Shown: one piece after another, positions 52,106 through 60,508 of the stretch | Layout: each line of letters opens with the position of its first letter | Position numbering within the stretch: position 1 is the first letter of the stretch | DNA from: Candidatus Methylomirabilota bacterium | GTDB taxonomy: Bacteria > Methylomirabilota > Methylomirabilia > Methylomirabilales > Methylomirabilaceae | DNA length: 64,000 nt | Reading direction: 5' to 3' | Assembly: GCA_003104975.1 (NCBI GenBank) | Contig: PQAM01000009.1 | Location: 19,355-83,354 of the forward strand | Program-made: the position numbers and the translations under genes | The notes under the pieces: generated by a model | Databases searched by the model: none | Told to the model about the DNA's origin: nothing | Seen by the model: the letters and a program-made list of their open reading frames with translations, nothing else

Positions 52106-52472
52106 GGTCATCGTTATTGTGGATCCGGCCCTTACGGAGGAAGGCGTCGAGACGGAGATCGGAGCCGTTCGAGAGGTCGTCGCCAAGAAGGGCGGACAGG
52201 TGCCGGAGATCCAGAAGTGGGGGAAAAAGCGACTCGCCTACGAGGTCAAGAAACGGCGGGAGGGGCAGTACGTCCTGATGAAGGTGGAGGGTCCCGGCGA
52301 CGTAGTAGCCGACCTTGAGCGGCACTTTCGAATCACTGAGGCCATCCTGAAGGGGGCGGTCGTCAGGGCGGAGGAGCCTCGAAGAGGACGCTTTAAGGTG
52401 AAGTCGCATGCGACGCTCGAGGGTAGTCCCGTAACCGCTGCCCAGGAGGCGGAGAATGGTGAGCTTCAATAA
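52092..52472 (+). CDS. rpsF: 30S ribosomal protein S6, 126 aa
   Basis: YEVIVIVDPALTEEGVE, VVAKKGGQVPEIQKWGKKRL, AYEVKKRREGQYVLMKV and LERHFRITEAILKGAVVRAE mark S6. GTG 52092 follows AAGGAGG by 8 nt. C-terminal extension of about 25 residues. Classical rpsF-ssb-rpsR order; overlaps ssb by 17 nt. Confidence 0.95.
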   Translation: MSRYEVIVIVDPALTEEGVETEIGAVREVVAKKGGQVPEIQKWGKKRLAYEVKKRREGQYVLMKVEGPGDVVADLERHFRITEAILKGAVVRAEEPRRGRFKVKSHATLEGSPVTAAQEAENGELQ

Positions 52473-52848
52473 GGTGATTTTGCTGGGGAACCTGACGCGG
52501 GATCCGGAACTGCGGCATACGCCGGGCGGGATGACCGTCTGCAATTTCGATCTGGCGGTCAACCGATCGTTCACGACCAAGGGCGGGGAACGGCGGGAGG
52601 AGACCTGCTTCATCACTGTCGTCGTCTGGGACAAGCAGGCGCAGACCTGCGCGGAGTTTCTGAGCAAGGGACGTCAAGCGCTGGTTGAGGGTCGACTCCA
52701 GCAACGATCATGGGAAACGCCGGACGGTCAGAAACGGAGCAAATATGAGGTGGTGGCGGAGCGGGTCCAATTTGTCGGCGGGCGGAAGGATGCGGCAGTC
52801 GCCGAGGAGGAGCCGCCGCGATCCGGCGATGACGAGGTGCCGTTCTGA
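52456..52848 (+). CDS. ssb: Single-stranded DNA-binding protein, 130 aa
   Basis: OB fold: FNKVILLGNLTRDPELRHTP, FDLAVNRSF, CFITVVVWDKQAQTCAEFLS, KGRQALVEGRLQQRSWETPD. The tail ends DDEVPF, the acidic tip that recruits repair proteins. The tail is short. Between rpsF and rpsR. Confidence 0.95.
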   Translation: MVSFNKVILLGNLTRDPELRHTPGGMTVCNFDLAVNRSFTTKGGERREETCFITVVVWDKQAQTCAEFLSKGRQALVEGRLQQRSWETPDGQKRSKYEVVAERVQFVGGRKDAAVAEEEPPRSGDDEVPF

Positions 52849-52879
52849 CACACGATCAGACTGAAGGAGGTGACGACGG

Positions 52880-53116
52880 ATGCTGAAAAAGCGACGGAAC
52901 TTTCGACGACAAAAGGTCTGCAAGTGGTGTGTCGACAAGATCGAGGTCGTCGATTTTAAGGACGCCAAGCGGCTGAGGAACTTCATTACGGACCGGGGAA
53001 AGATTATCCCCCGACGGATTTCCGGAAACTGCGCGGGTCACCAGCGCCAGTTGGGCGGGGCCATCAAGAGGGCCCGCAGCATCGCATTGCTCCCATTTGC
53101 GGCCGATCTGCTTTGA
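52880..53116 (+). CDS. rpsR: 30S ribosomal protein S18, 78 aa
   Basis: [40 protein letters not shown] and [20 protein letters not shown] are the S18 signature. AAGGAGGTGA precedes the ATG. The CKWC and GNC cysteines suggest a zinc-binding form. Confidence 0.95.
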   Translation: MLKKRRNFRRQKVCKWCVDKIEVVDFKDAKRLRNFITDRGKIIPRRISGNCAGHQRQLGGAIKRARSIALLPFAADLL

Positions 53117-53165
53117 ACCGGAAGGGCTGACGGAACGCCGCGATGGGAGAGACGATAAACGTTCG

Positions 53166-54116
53166 ATGAACGAGGGATCGATCGGGACGTTCGTGCAGGG
53201 CGTCGCCCTGTGCCTCGCGTCTCTGATCCTCGCGCTGGCCGGCGGGGTGATCCCGGTCGCCGGGAGTTTCTTTAGCCTGCTGACCCCCCTCCCGCTTATT
53301 CTCCTCTCCTTGAAAATCGGCCGGGTTATCGCGCTCGTCGGGATGGTGTCCGTCGGGATCGGTGTTGCCGCGCTCGTGGGTCCGGGATACGCTTGGTTCT
53401 TCTACGTTCAGTTCGGTCTTCCGGCGTTGGTGCTGGCGGAGGCGATCCGCCGTCGATGGGCGCCGGAGGCATCGGTCGCCTTGGGCAGCCTGACCGTCCT
53501 GATGGGCGGTCTGGTCGGCCTGCTCCTCGCGGCATGGAGCACAGGGGGATCGATGCTGGATTTCCTGACCCATCGTCTCGATATCGCCGTACGAGACGCG
53601 ATGGAGGTGTACGGCAAGATGGGCATCGCGCCGGACGAGGTGGGGCCGTTATTTGGATCGGTCGAGGAGGTGCGGACGTTTCTGCTGACCAGTGCGCCCG
53701 GTCTTTTTATTGCGGCGGCGTTGCTCAGCACATCGGCCAATTTCTTTCTGGCGCGCAGGGGTGCAGCCGAGGTTGCGATCGCCGGACGTCCGATCCCAAG
53801 CTTTACCTGGAGGGTTCCCGATTGGCTGGTGTGGGCGTTTATCGGGTCGGCGGCCCTGCTGCTGAGCGGTTTGCCGATCGCGAAGGAGATCGGGTTCAAC
53901 GGGCTGCTGGTCATGATGACGGTCTATTTTCTGCAGGGATTGGCGATTGCCGTGTTCTGGATACGCCGGCTGAGGCTGTCGCCGTTTATTGGACTTCTGG
54001 GTGTTGCGCTGCTCTTGCTTCAGCCCCTGCTGTTGCTGCTCGTGGCATTGGTCGGTCTGTTTGACATTTGGGTTGTCTTTCGTCGGCATTCGCTTCCGAC
54101 ATCCCCTGACGCATAG
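53166..54116 (+). CDS. DUF2232 (YybS-like) polytopic membrane protein, 316 aa
   Basis: About eight hydrophobic segments, including ALCLASLILALAGGVIPVAG, LLTPLPLILLSL, IALVGMVSVGIGVAALVG, AWFFYVQFGLPALVLAEAIR and the C-terminal LLQPLLLLLVALVGLFDIWV. Found between rpsR and rplI in many bacteria, the YybS/DUF2232 position. Function is unknown; a transporter-like role is often assumed. Confidence 0.8.
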   Translation: MNEGSIGTFVQGVALCLASLILALAGGVIPVAGSFFSLLTPLPLILLSLKIGRVIALVGMVSVGIGVAALVGPGYAWFFYVQFGLPALVLAEAIRRRWAPEASVALGSLTVLMGGLVGLLLAAWSTGGSMLDFLTHRLDIAVRDAMEVYGKMGIAPDEVGPLFGSVEEVRTFLLTSAPGLFIAAALLSTSANFFLARRGAAEVAIAGRPIPSFTWRVPDWLVWAFIGSAALLLSGLPIAKEIGFNGLLVMMTVYFLQGLAIAVFWIRRLRLSPFIGLLGVALLLLQPLLLLLVALVGLFDIWVVFRRHSLPTSPDA

Positions 54117-54155
54117 CGCGCGGCGGGTGAAACAGGACGAGGAGGTCAGAGACTG

Positions 54156-54605
54156 ATGAAGATCGTTCTCTTGGAACAGGTGGAAAAGGTGGGCGCCGCC
54201 GGTGATCAGGTTGAGGTGGCGAACGGGTATGCCCGGAATTTTCTTATCCCGACGCGTAAGGCCGTGGAGGCCACATCCGCCAATCTGAAGTCGCTGCATC
54301 ACCTGCTGCGACAGAATACCGAGCGCGAGACGCGGCTTCGCCGCGCGGCGGAGGCGACGGCCGGTCGAATCGCCGAATTGCACTGCGTCATCGCGCGCCG
54401 GGCCGGCGAGCACGACCGGCTGTTCGGCGCCGTCACCAACCAGGATATCTGTGCCGCCCTGGCCGCGCAGGGACTGGAGATGGATCGAAGAAAGATCGTC
54501 CTGCAGGAGCCGATCAAGGCGCTTGGCAGCTACACCGTTCCCATCCGCCTGCACCCAGAGGTTGTCGGCGAGCTTCGGCTGACAGTCGAGCGCGAAGAGG
54601 GCTGA
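54156..54605 (+). CDS. rplI: 50S ribosomal protein L9, 149 aa
   Basis: MKIVLLEQVEKVGAAGDQVE, VANGYARNFLIPTRKAVEAT and the C-terminal domain (RLFGAVTNQDICAALAAQGL, LQEPIKALGSYTVPIRLHPE). GAGGAGGTC lies upstream. 4 nt before dnaB. Confidence 0.95.
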   Translation: MKIVLLEQVEKVGAAGDQVEVANGYARNFLIPTRKAVEATSANLKSLHHLLRQNTERETRLRRAAEATAGRIAELHCVIARRAGEHDRLFGAVTNQDICAALAAQGLEMDRRKIVLQEPIKALGSYTVPIRLHPEVVGELRLTVEREEG

Positions 54606-54609
54606 GTCG

Positions 54610-56019
54610 GTGGCTCAACGCGTGATGCGGGAGTCGACCCTGGACCGGCGAGAGGCGGCCGCAGAGCGGGTTCCGCCGCAGAATCTGGAGGCCGAATTGT
54701 CGGTCCTCGGGGCGGTCCTGCAGAGCAACGAGGCCTTTCTGAAGTGCCTCGAGCTGCTGCGGCCGGAGCAGTTCTACCGGGACGCGCATCGGAAGATCTT
54801 TGCCGCCGCCACCGGACTGTTCGGGCGGGGTGAACCGGTCGATCTGATCACGATCACGAACGAGTTGCGTCGTCGAGGCGAACTCGACGAGGTGGGCTCG
54901 TCGGCGTTCCTCGCCTCATTAGTGGATGCCGTGCCCACAGGCGCGAACGTGGCCTACCACGCGAGGATCGTCCGCGACAAGGCGCTCATGCGCCAGTTGA
55001 TCGCGGTTGCCACCGACATTGTGGGACTCGGTTTTGCCGATCAGGAGGAGGCGGATCAGGTGCTCGAGCGGGCCGAGCAGCAGATCTTCGAGCTGTCGGA
55101 GGATCGGGTGCGGCGCGCCTTCCTGCCCCTCAAATCGATCTTGAAGGACACCTTTGAACAGGTGGAGAAGCTGTTCGATCGCCGGACGCAGGTCACCGGG
55201 GTGCCTACGGGGTTTGAGGATCTTGACCAGAAAACCGCCGGCCTGCAGCCGTCGGAACTGATCATCATCGCCGGCCGCCCCTCGATGGGCAAGACCAGTT
55301 TCGCCCTCAACATCGCGCGAAACGCCGCCATCGACGAACAGATTCCGGTCGGCATCTTCAGTCTAGAGATGTCGAAAGAGCAGGTCGTCCAGCGACTGCT
55401 CTCCGCCGAGGCTGAGGTCGATTCCAATCGGATCAGAACAGGGTGGCTGCGGGAGAGCGACTGGCCGAAGCTGACCAATGCGGCCGGCCACCTGTCAGAG
55501 GCGCCCATCTATATTGACGACTCGGCGGCCCTGTCGGTCATCGAGCTGCGCGCCAAGGCGCGGCGACTGAAGGCCGAACAGAATATCGGGATGGTGGTGA
55601 TCGACTATCTCCAGCTTATCTCGGGTCGCTCACGGTCCGAGAATCGTCAGCAGGAGGTGTCGGAGATCTGCCGGGCCCTGAAGGCGATGGCGAAGGAGCT
55701 GAAGGTCCCGGTGGTGGCGCTGTCGCAGCTCGCACGGCGGACCGAAGAGCGGGAGCGCCCCCAGCTTTCGGACCTGCGAGAATCGGGTGCCATCGAGCAG
55801 GATTCGGATGTCGTGGTCTTCCTGTACCGGCCGGGCTACTATCAGGCCAGGAAGGCCGGGGCCCCGGATCCGGAACGGGATACCAAGACCGAGATCATCA
55901 TCGCCAAGCAACGCAACGGCCCGACCGGAACGGTTGAGTTGGCCTTCCTGCGGGAATATGTGAAGTTCGGCTCGCTTGACCTTATCCACCACGAGCCTGA
56001 TGAGACCGAGGAGATGTGA
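54610..56019 (+). CDS. dnaB: Replicative DNA helicase, 469 aa
   Basis: N-terminal DnaB domain (PPQNLEAELSVLGAVLQSNE, FYRDAHRKIFAA), RecA-like ATPase with Walker A IIIAGRPSMGKTSFALNIAR, LEMSKEQVVQRLL, Walker B MVVIDYLQLISG and LSQLARRTEERERPQLSDLR with the Arg finger region. Full length, no intein. GTG start. Confidence 0.96.
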   Translation: MAQRVMRESTLDRREAAAERVPPQNLEAELSVLGAVLQSNEAFLKCLELLRPEQFYRDAHRKIFAAATGLFGRGEPVDLITITNELRRRGELDEVGSSAFLASLVDAVPTGANVAYHARIVRDKALMRQLIAVATDIVGLGFADQEEADQVLERAEQQIFELSEDRVRRAFLPLKSILKDTFEQVEKLFDRRTQVTGVPTGFEDLDQKTAGLQPSELIIIAGRPSMGKTSFALNIARNAAIDEQIPVGIFSLEMSKEQVVQRLLSAEAEVDSNRIRTGWLRESDWPKLTNAAGHLSEAPIYIDDSAALSVIELRAKARRLKAEQNIGMVVIDYLQLISGRSRSENRQQEVSEICRALKAMAKELKVPVVALSQLARRTEERERPQLSDLRESGAIEQDSDVVVFLYRPGYYQARKAGAPDPERDTKTEIIIAKQRNGPTGTVELAFLREYVKFGSLDLIHHEPDETEEM

Positions 56020-56099
56020 CGCGCGTATGGTTCGGCGTTCAACATGCAATGTTGAACGGTGAACGGTGTTCGACGTGCGGCTGCGGGTAGCGAGGCGCA

Positions 56100-57482
56100 A
56101 TGGCCAAGACCCAGAGCCATTACCTCTGTCAGAGCTGCGGGTACCAGACGGCCCGCTGGATGGGCCGTTGCCCCGATTGCGGGGAGTGGTCAAGCCTGTT
56201 AGAGGAGCGTACCACGGTCGAGCGGCGCGGCGGTTCTCGTGACGGGGCCTCATCGGCGCCGCATCGGGCGACGCCGATTACCGCCGTAGACGGCATGGCG
56301 CGTGACCGGATGAGCACCGGCCTGACCGAGCTGGATCGTGTGCTGGGGGGCGGAATCGTTCCCGGCTCGTTTGTACTCGTGAGCGGCGATCCCGGGATCG
56401 GCAAGTCGACCCTGCTCCTTCAGGCGTCGATGCAGATCGCTCAGCGGGATGGGGTGGTCCTCTACGTCTCCGGCGAGGAATCGCCTCAGCAAACCCGGTC
56501 CAGGGCGAGCCGATTGGGTCCGCTTTCCGATCGGCTGTTGCTTCTTGCTGAGACCTCCCTCCACACGATTGTCGACCAGGCCGACCGTATTCGGCCGACC
56601 ATCCTGGTTATCGATTCTATTCAGACTATCGTCTCTGATGACCTGGAATCCCCTGCCGGCAGTCTCAGTCAGGTTCGCGAAGCGGCCGTTCGGCTGATGA
56701 CGCTGGCAAAGGAGAAGGGGATCAGTACCGTGATCATCGGCCATATCACGAAGGAGGGGGCCATTGCGGGCCCGAAGGCGATGGAGCACCTGGTCGATGC
56801 CGTCGTGTTCATCGAAGGGGAGGGACACCAGATTCACCGACTGTTGCGGACGGTCAAGAACCGATTTGGCCCAACGCCGGAGATCGGCGTACTCGAAATG
56901 ACGGCGTCCGGTCTACGGGAACTCGCCAATCCGTCGGAGCTCTTTCTTGCGCAGCGCCCGTCGGGGGCGCCCGGCTCGGTTGTGATTCCGACCCTGGAGG
57001 GGAGCCGACCGTTGCTTGTGGAACTGCAGGCGCTGGTGGCCGCTCCAGGCGCGCCGATCGCCAGACGGGTATTCAATGGCGTCGACGGCAACCGGGGCAT
57101 TCTGCTGCTGGCGGTCCTGGAAAAGCGGCTGGGTCTTGCACTCAGCGCGTGCGATGTCTATGTCAACGTAGTGGGGGGTGTCAGGGTCGGCGAGACCGCC
57201 GCCGATCTCGGGATCGCCGCGGCCGTCCTCTCAAGCGCGAGGAACCTGCCGCTCGATCCGGGACTCTGCGTGTTCGGTGAGATCGGGCTGGCCGGTGAGA
57301 TTCGGGCTGTACCAATGGCCGAGCGACGGCTCGATGAGGCCGCCCGGCTCGGATTGTCGTATTGCCTGATGCCCCGGCACAACCTGAGCCGGACCATGCC
57401 CGACTGCGCCACGTTACGGGTGAGCGGGCTGGGCACGCTGGAGGAGTTGACCGAGCATTTGGCGACACGACACACAGGATAG
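56100..57482 (+). CDS. radA: DNA repair protein RadA/Sms, 460 aa
   Basis: N-terminal C4 zinc finger (CQSCGYQTARWMGRCPDCGE), RecA-like core with Walker A LVSGDPGIGKSTLLLQASMQ, the RadA KNRFG motif (VKNRFGPTPEIGVLEM), and a Lon-like C-terminal domain (VNVVGGVRVGETAADLGIAA). A branch-migration helicase in recombination. The 80-nt gap after dnaB contains GTTCAACATGCAATGTTGAAC, a palindromic repeat word. Confidence 0.95.
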   Translation: MAKTQSHYLCQSCGYQTARWMGRCPDCGEWSSLLEERTTVERRGGSRDGASSAPHRATPITAVDGMARDRMSTGLTELDRVLGGGIVPGSFVLVSGDPGIGKSTLLLQASMQIAQRDGVVLYVSGEESPQQTRSRASRLGPLSDRLLLLAETSLHTIVDQADRIRPTILVIDSIQTIVSDDLESPAGSLSQVREAAVRLMTLAKEKGISTVIIGHITKEGAIAGPKAMEHLVDAVVFIEGEGHQIHRLLRTVKNRFGPTPEIGVLEMTASGLRELANPSELFLAQRPSGAPGSVVIPTLEGSRPLLVELQALVAAPGAPIARRVFNGVDGNRGILLLAVLEKRLGLALSACDVYVNVVGGVRVGETAADLGIAAAVLSSARNLPLDPGLCVFGEIGLAGEIRAVPMAERRLDEAARLGLSYCLMPRHNLSRTMPDCATLRVSGLGTLEELTEHLATRHTG

Positions 57483-57630
57483 AAGCACAATCAACTACAG
57501 AACGGGTAAATTGCCATTGTCACTATCAGTCTGCCTGTTGTATCACAACGTCACACATATGTTTACCATCGTCGATCGTGATAGACGATAGCGAGTTATA
57601 AGAACCTATTACTGTTTTCGCGGGAATATT

Positions 57631-57659
57631 TTGACTGGACCGGATATCCCTGCTAAAAT
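57631..57659 (+). promoter_or_regulatory. Promoter of carD
   Basis: TTGACT (57631-57636), 17 nt, TAAAAT (57654-57659). The ATG at 57672 lies 13 nt after the -10, so the leader is only a few nucleotides. Confidence 0.75.
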
Positions 57660-57671
57660 TCAGTGTTAAGA

Positions 57672-58157
57672 ATGTACCGTACCGGGACAAAAGTGGTCTA
57701 TCCGACCCACGGTGTCGGATGGATCGAGGCCATCGAAAAGAAAGAGGTCGGGGGCGGACTGCAGCGTTTCTACATCGTTCGGATCATTGGGAACGGTATG
57801 ACCATACTGGTTCCTACAAAGAACGCAAAACGTGTCGGCCTTCGAGAGGTCATCGAACCGTCGGAGATTCCGAAGGTGCTGGCTATCTTGCAGAAGAACG
57901 ATCTGGAAATCAGCTCTAACTGGAATCGAAGGTTCAAGGATAATCTGGAACGAATCAGGACCGGATCGGTCTTTGAGGTTGCGTTGGTTTTGCGGAAGCT
58001 AATCCTGCTCCAGAGGGACCGGAGTCTGTCGTTCGGCGAGAAGACGATGCTCGAGAATGTCCGAAGGCTGATCGTCAGCGAGATCTCGCACGCCTCCGGG
58101 ATCGATCAGGAGACGGCACGAGCGCTTGTCGAACAGGCGGTAACCAACCACAGCTAA
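57672..58157 (+). CDS. carD: CarD/CdnL-family transcription regulator, 161 aa
   Basis: The N-terminal RNA-polymerase-interacting Tudor-like domain begins YRTGTKVVYPTHGVGWIEAI and has FYIVRIIGNGMTILVP. The C-terminal helical DNA-binding part includes WNRRFKDNLERIRTGSVFEV and LRKLILLQRDRSLSFGEKTM. CarD stabilises open promoter complexes. ATG 57672 is chosen because the predicted transcript start lies between it and a GTG at 57663. Precedes the PIN-TRAM gene, a common pairing. Confidence 0.93.
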   Translation: MYRTGTKVVYPTHGVGWIEAIEKKEVGGGLQRFYIVRIIGNGMTILVPTKNAKRVGLREVIEPSEIPKVLAILQKNDLEISSNWNRRFKDNLERIRTGSVFEVALVLRKLILLQRDRSLSFGEKTMLENVRRLIVSEISHASGIDQETARALVEQAVTNHS

Positions 58158-58194
58158 CGACCATAGAAATGGTCATCGACACGTATGAGAGGGG

Positions 58195-59232
58195 GTGATC
58201 GATTTGAACGATTACAACTATCGCGTTGGTCTTCCAATGATCGTCGGAGGGGCGGCAATCGGCTTCTATCTCGCCTCGCGGGCTGCCGTAGAGCCGTATC
58301 AGTGGTTGCTCAGTATAGCCGGCCTCCTATTAGGGGCCTCCTGCGGCATCATTGTGATGGTCCTGCAGCGCAAGTTTCGTCAAATGTCTTTACAGGTCAT
58401 CGTCAGCGGTATTATCGGATTTGCCCTGGGTCTTGGTCTGGCTGAACTCTTCTTCAATGCTATTTCCGGATTTCTGCACTTTCTTCCCCCGTATATCGCT
58501 GAGACGATGCACACTATCATTACTATCGGGGCGGCGTACCTGGGGGCGGTCATCGCCATCGAGAAAAGCCCGGGGTTCAGCGTATCGGGCGTGGTTCGGG
58601 CGTTCAGAGAAAAGCCGCGCGGTAAGGCCACGAAGATCCTCGACACCTCGGTCATCATCGACGGCCGGATTGCCGATATCTGTGAGACCGGTTTTGTGGA
58701 GGGAACGCTCGTCGTGCCCCAATTTGTCTTGCGGGAGTTGCAGCAGGTCGCCGATTCATCCGACCCGCTGAAACGTAACCGCGGTCGTCGAGGATTGGAT
58801 ATTCTGCAGAAAATCCAGAAAAAGGTGGACGTCCATGTCGAGATCAGTGATATGGATTTTCCGGATATCCGCGAGGTGGACGCGAAGTTGGTCGCACTGG
58901 CCAAGGCGCTCAACGCCAAGGTGGTCACCAACGATTTTAATCTGAATAAGGTCGCCGGTCTGCACGGGATCGGTGTGTTGAACATCAATGAGCTCACGAA
59001 TGCGCTGCGACCCGTCGTCCTGCCTGGTGAAGAGATGCAGGTCCACGTCCTGAAAGAGGGGAAGGAGTACAATCAGGGAATTGCCTACCTTGATGACGGC
59101 ACAATGGTCGTGGTCGACAGCGGTCGTCGATATATCGGCCAGACGGTCGATGTGCGCGTCACCACGGTGCTGCCGACGACGGCCGGACGCATGATCTTCT
59201 CACGTCTGAAGGAAGAGGCCGAAGCCGCGTAA
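58195..59232 (+). CDS. PIN-TRAM membrane protein (YacL-like), 345 aa
   Basis: Four N-terminal membrane segments (MIVGGAAIGFYLASRA, WLLSIAGLLLGASCGIIVMV, VIVSGIIGFALGLGLAELFF, IITIGAAYLGAVIAI), then a PIN domain (KILDTSVIIDGRIADICETG, DAKLVALAKALNAKVVTNDF) and a C-terminal TRAM domain (GIAYLDDGTMVVVDSGRRYI). Same layout as Bacillus YacL. Probable membrane-anchored RNase or RNA-binding protein. Start GTG 58195, or TTG 58204, which fits the GAGGGGGTGAT ribosome site better. Confidence 0.9.
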   Translation: MIDLNDYNYRVGLPMIVGGAAIGFYLASRAAVEPYQWLLSIAGLLLGASCGIIVMVLQRKFRQMSLQVIVSGIIGFALGLGLAELFFNAISGFLHFLPPYIAETMHTIITIGAAYLGAVIAIEKSPGFSVSGVVRAFREKPRGKATKILDTSVIIDGRIADICETGFVEGTLVVPQFVLRELQQVADSSDPLKRNRGRRGLDILQKIQKKVDVHVEISDMDFPDIREVDAKLVALAKALNAKVVTNDFNLNKVAGLHGIGVLNINELTNALRPVVLPGEEMQVHVLKEGKEYNQGIAYLDDGTMVVVDSGRRYIGQTVDVRVTTVLPTTAGRMIFSRLKEEAEAA

Positions 59233-59234
59233 AG

Positions 59235-59318
59235 ACAGGGTATAGGGGATAGGGGTTAGGGTAGAGGGAACAACCTTAGGATCTGCCCCCAACCCCCAAC
59301 CCCCAACCCCCAACCTCT
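59235..59318. repeat. G-rich/C-rich hairpin repeat before ispD
   Basis: GGGGATAGGGGTTAGGG then CCCCCAACCCCCAACCCCC. It is the same family as the in-frame hairpins in cheA and ends 1-2 nt before the ispD start codon, so ispD has no normal ribosome site. Confidence 0.8.
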
Positions 59319-60011
59319 ATGCATGTCACTGCCATTGTGCCCGCCGGGGGGGCGGGACTTCGATTCGGGGGGGCGGTCAGGAAACAGTTCATTGCGCTGA
59401 ACGGCCTGCCCATACTCAGCCACACATTGCGGTCGCTGGCAGCATCCGATGTGCTTGCGGCTATGATCGTTGTCGTTCCGGCCGGAGAAGAGTCGAGGGG
59501 TCGGGAGGCGCTGGCGCTGGCCGGGATCGACCTGGAGACGGAGGTCGTGCAGGGAGGACAGACGCGGCAGGATTCGGTCTATAACGGTCTACAGCGGGCG
59601 AAGGCGACGACGGATCTGGTACTGGTCCACGACGGCGTTCGCCCTTTCGTTTCGCGCGAGGTCGTGCTGTCCGCCGTCGAGGCTGCGAAGGAAACGGGTG
59701 CGGCGGTAGCGGCTGTGCCGGTTGTCGATACGATCAAACGGGTCGATCTCGACGGGGTGGTGATCGAGACGCTGCCGAGGGGGCAGCTCTGGTCGATCCA
59801 GACCCCACAGGTCTTCCGATACGAGCTCCTGATGCGGGCTCATCGAGCCGGTCGAGAACAGGGTGCCGCAGCCACCGACGATGCCGCGCTGGTGGAGCGG
59901 GTCGGGGGGCGAGTCAGAGTTGTCAGGGGAAGTTACGAGAACCTCAAGATTACCGGTGAAGAGGATATGCCGCTGGCCGATCTGATTCTCAGACGACGGA
60001 TGATCCAATGA
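59319..60011 (+). CDS. ispD: 2-C-methyl-D-erythritol 4-phosphate cytidylyltransferase, 230 aa
   Basis: CTP-binding start VTAIVPAGGAGLRFGG and KQFIALNGLPILSHTLRSL, then VVQGGQTRQDSVYNGLQ, LVHDGVRPFVS and LPRGQLWSIQTPQVFRYELL. Third step of the MEP pathway. Overlaps ispF by 4 nt. The repeat abuts the ATG, so translation may be weak or start in an unusual way. Confidence 0.95.
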   Translation: MHVTAIVPAGGAGLRFGGAVRKQFIALNGLPILSHTLRSLAASDVLAAMIVVVPAGEESRGREALALAGIDLETEVVQGGQTRQDSVYNGLQRAKATTDLVLVHDGVRPFVSREVVLSAVEAAKETGAAVAAVPVVDTIKRVDLDGVVIETLPRGQLWSIQTPQVFRYELLMRAHRAGREQGAAATDDAALVERVGGRVRVVRGSYENLKITGEEDMPLADLILRRRMIQ

Positions 60012-60484
60012 CGGTCGGCCTCGGGTTTGATACGCACCCGCTGGTAGCCGGTCGGCGCCTGATCCTCGGCGGGGTGGAGATCCCCTTCGACAAAGGGCTC
60101 GAGGGCCATTCGGACGCGGATGCGCTGGCCCATGCGGTGATCGACGCCCTGCTGGGCGCGGCGTGCGCCGGCGATATCGGTTCATGCTTCGGGACGAACG
60201 ACCCTCGATATAAGGATGTATCCAGCCTGTTGCTCCTCAGGGAGGCCTTCCAACGGGTGAAGGCGCTCGGCTATCTGGTCAATCACATCGATGCCACCAT
60301 CATCGCAGAGGCGCCAAGGCTTGCCTCATTCATCACACAGATGCGGGTGAACCTTGCGGTCAGCGTAGATGCCCCTGTTGAGCGCGTCAGTGTCAAGGCG
60401 ACGACCGCCAATCGGGTGGGGACGCTCGGGGCAGGCGAGGGTATTGCCGCGCTTGCCGTGGCATCGCTGCAGCGCCTCGAATAG
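60008..60484 (+). CDS. ispF: 2-C-methyl-D-erythritol 2,4-cyclodiphosphate synthase, 158 aa
   Basis: GLGFDTHPLVAGRRLILGGV (metal Asp/His), HSDADALAHAVIDALLGAA, DIGSCFGTNDPRYKDVSSL, ATIIAEAPRLASF and VSVKATTANRVGTLGAGEGI are diagnostic. Fifth step of the MEP pathway. 24 nt before cysS. Confidence 0.96.
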   Translation: MTVGLGFDTHPLVAGRRLILGGVEIPFDKGLEGHSDADALAHAVIDALLGAACAGDIGSCFGTNDPRYKDVSSLLLLREAFQRVKALGYLVNHIDATIIAEAPRLASFITQMRVNLAVSVDAPVERVSVKATTANRVGTLGAGEGIAALAVASLQRLE

Positions 60485-60508
60485 CTTGGAGGATCGCGAA
60501 ACAGTCGC

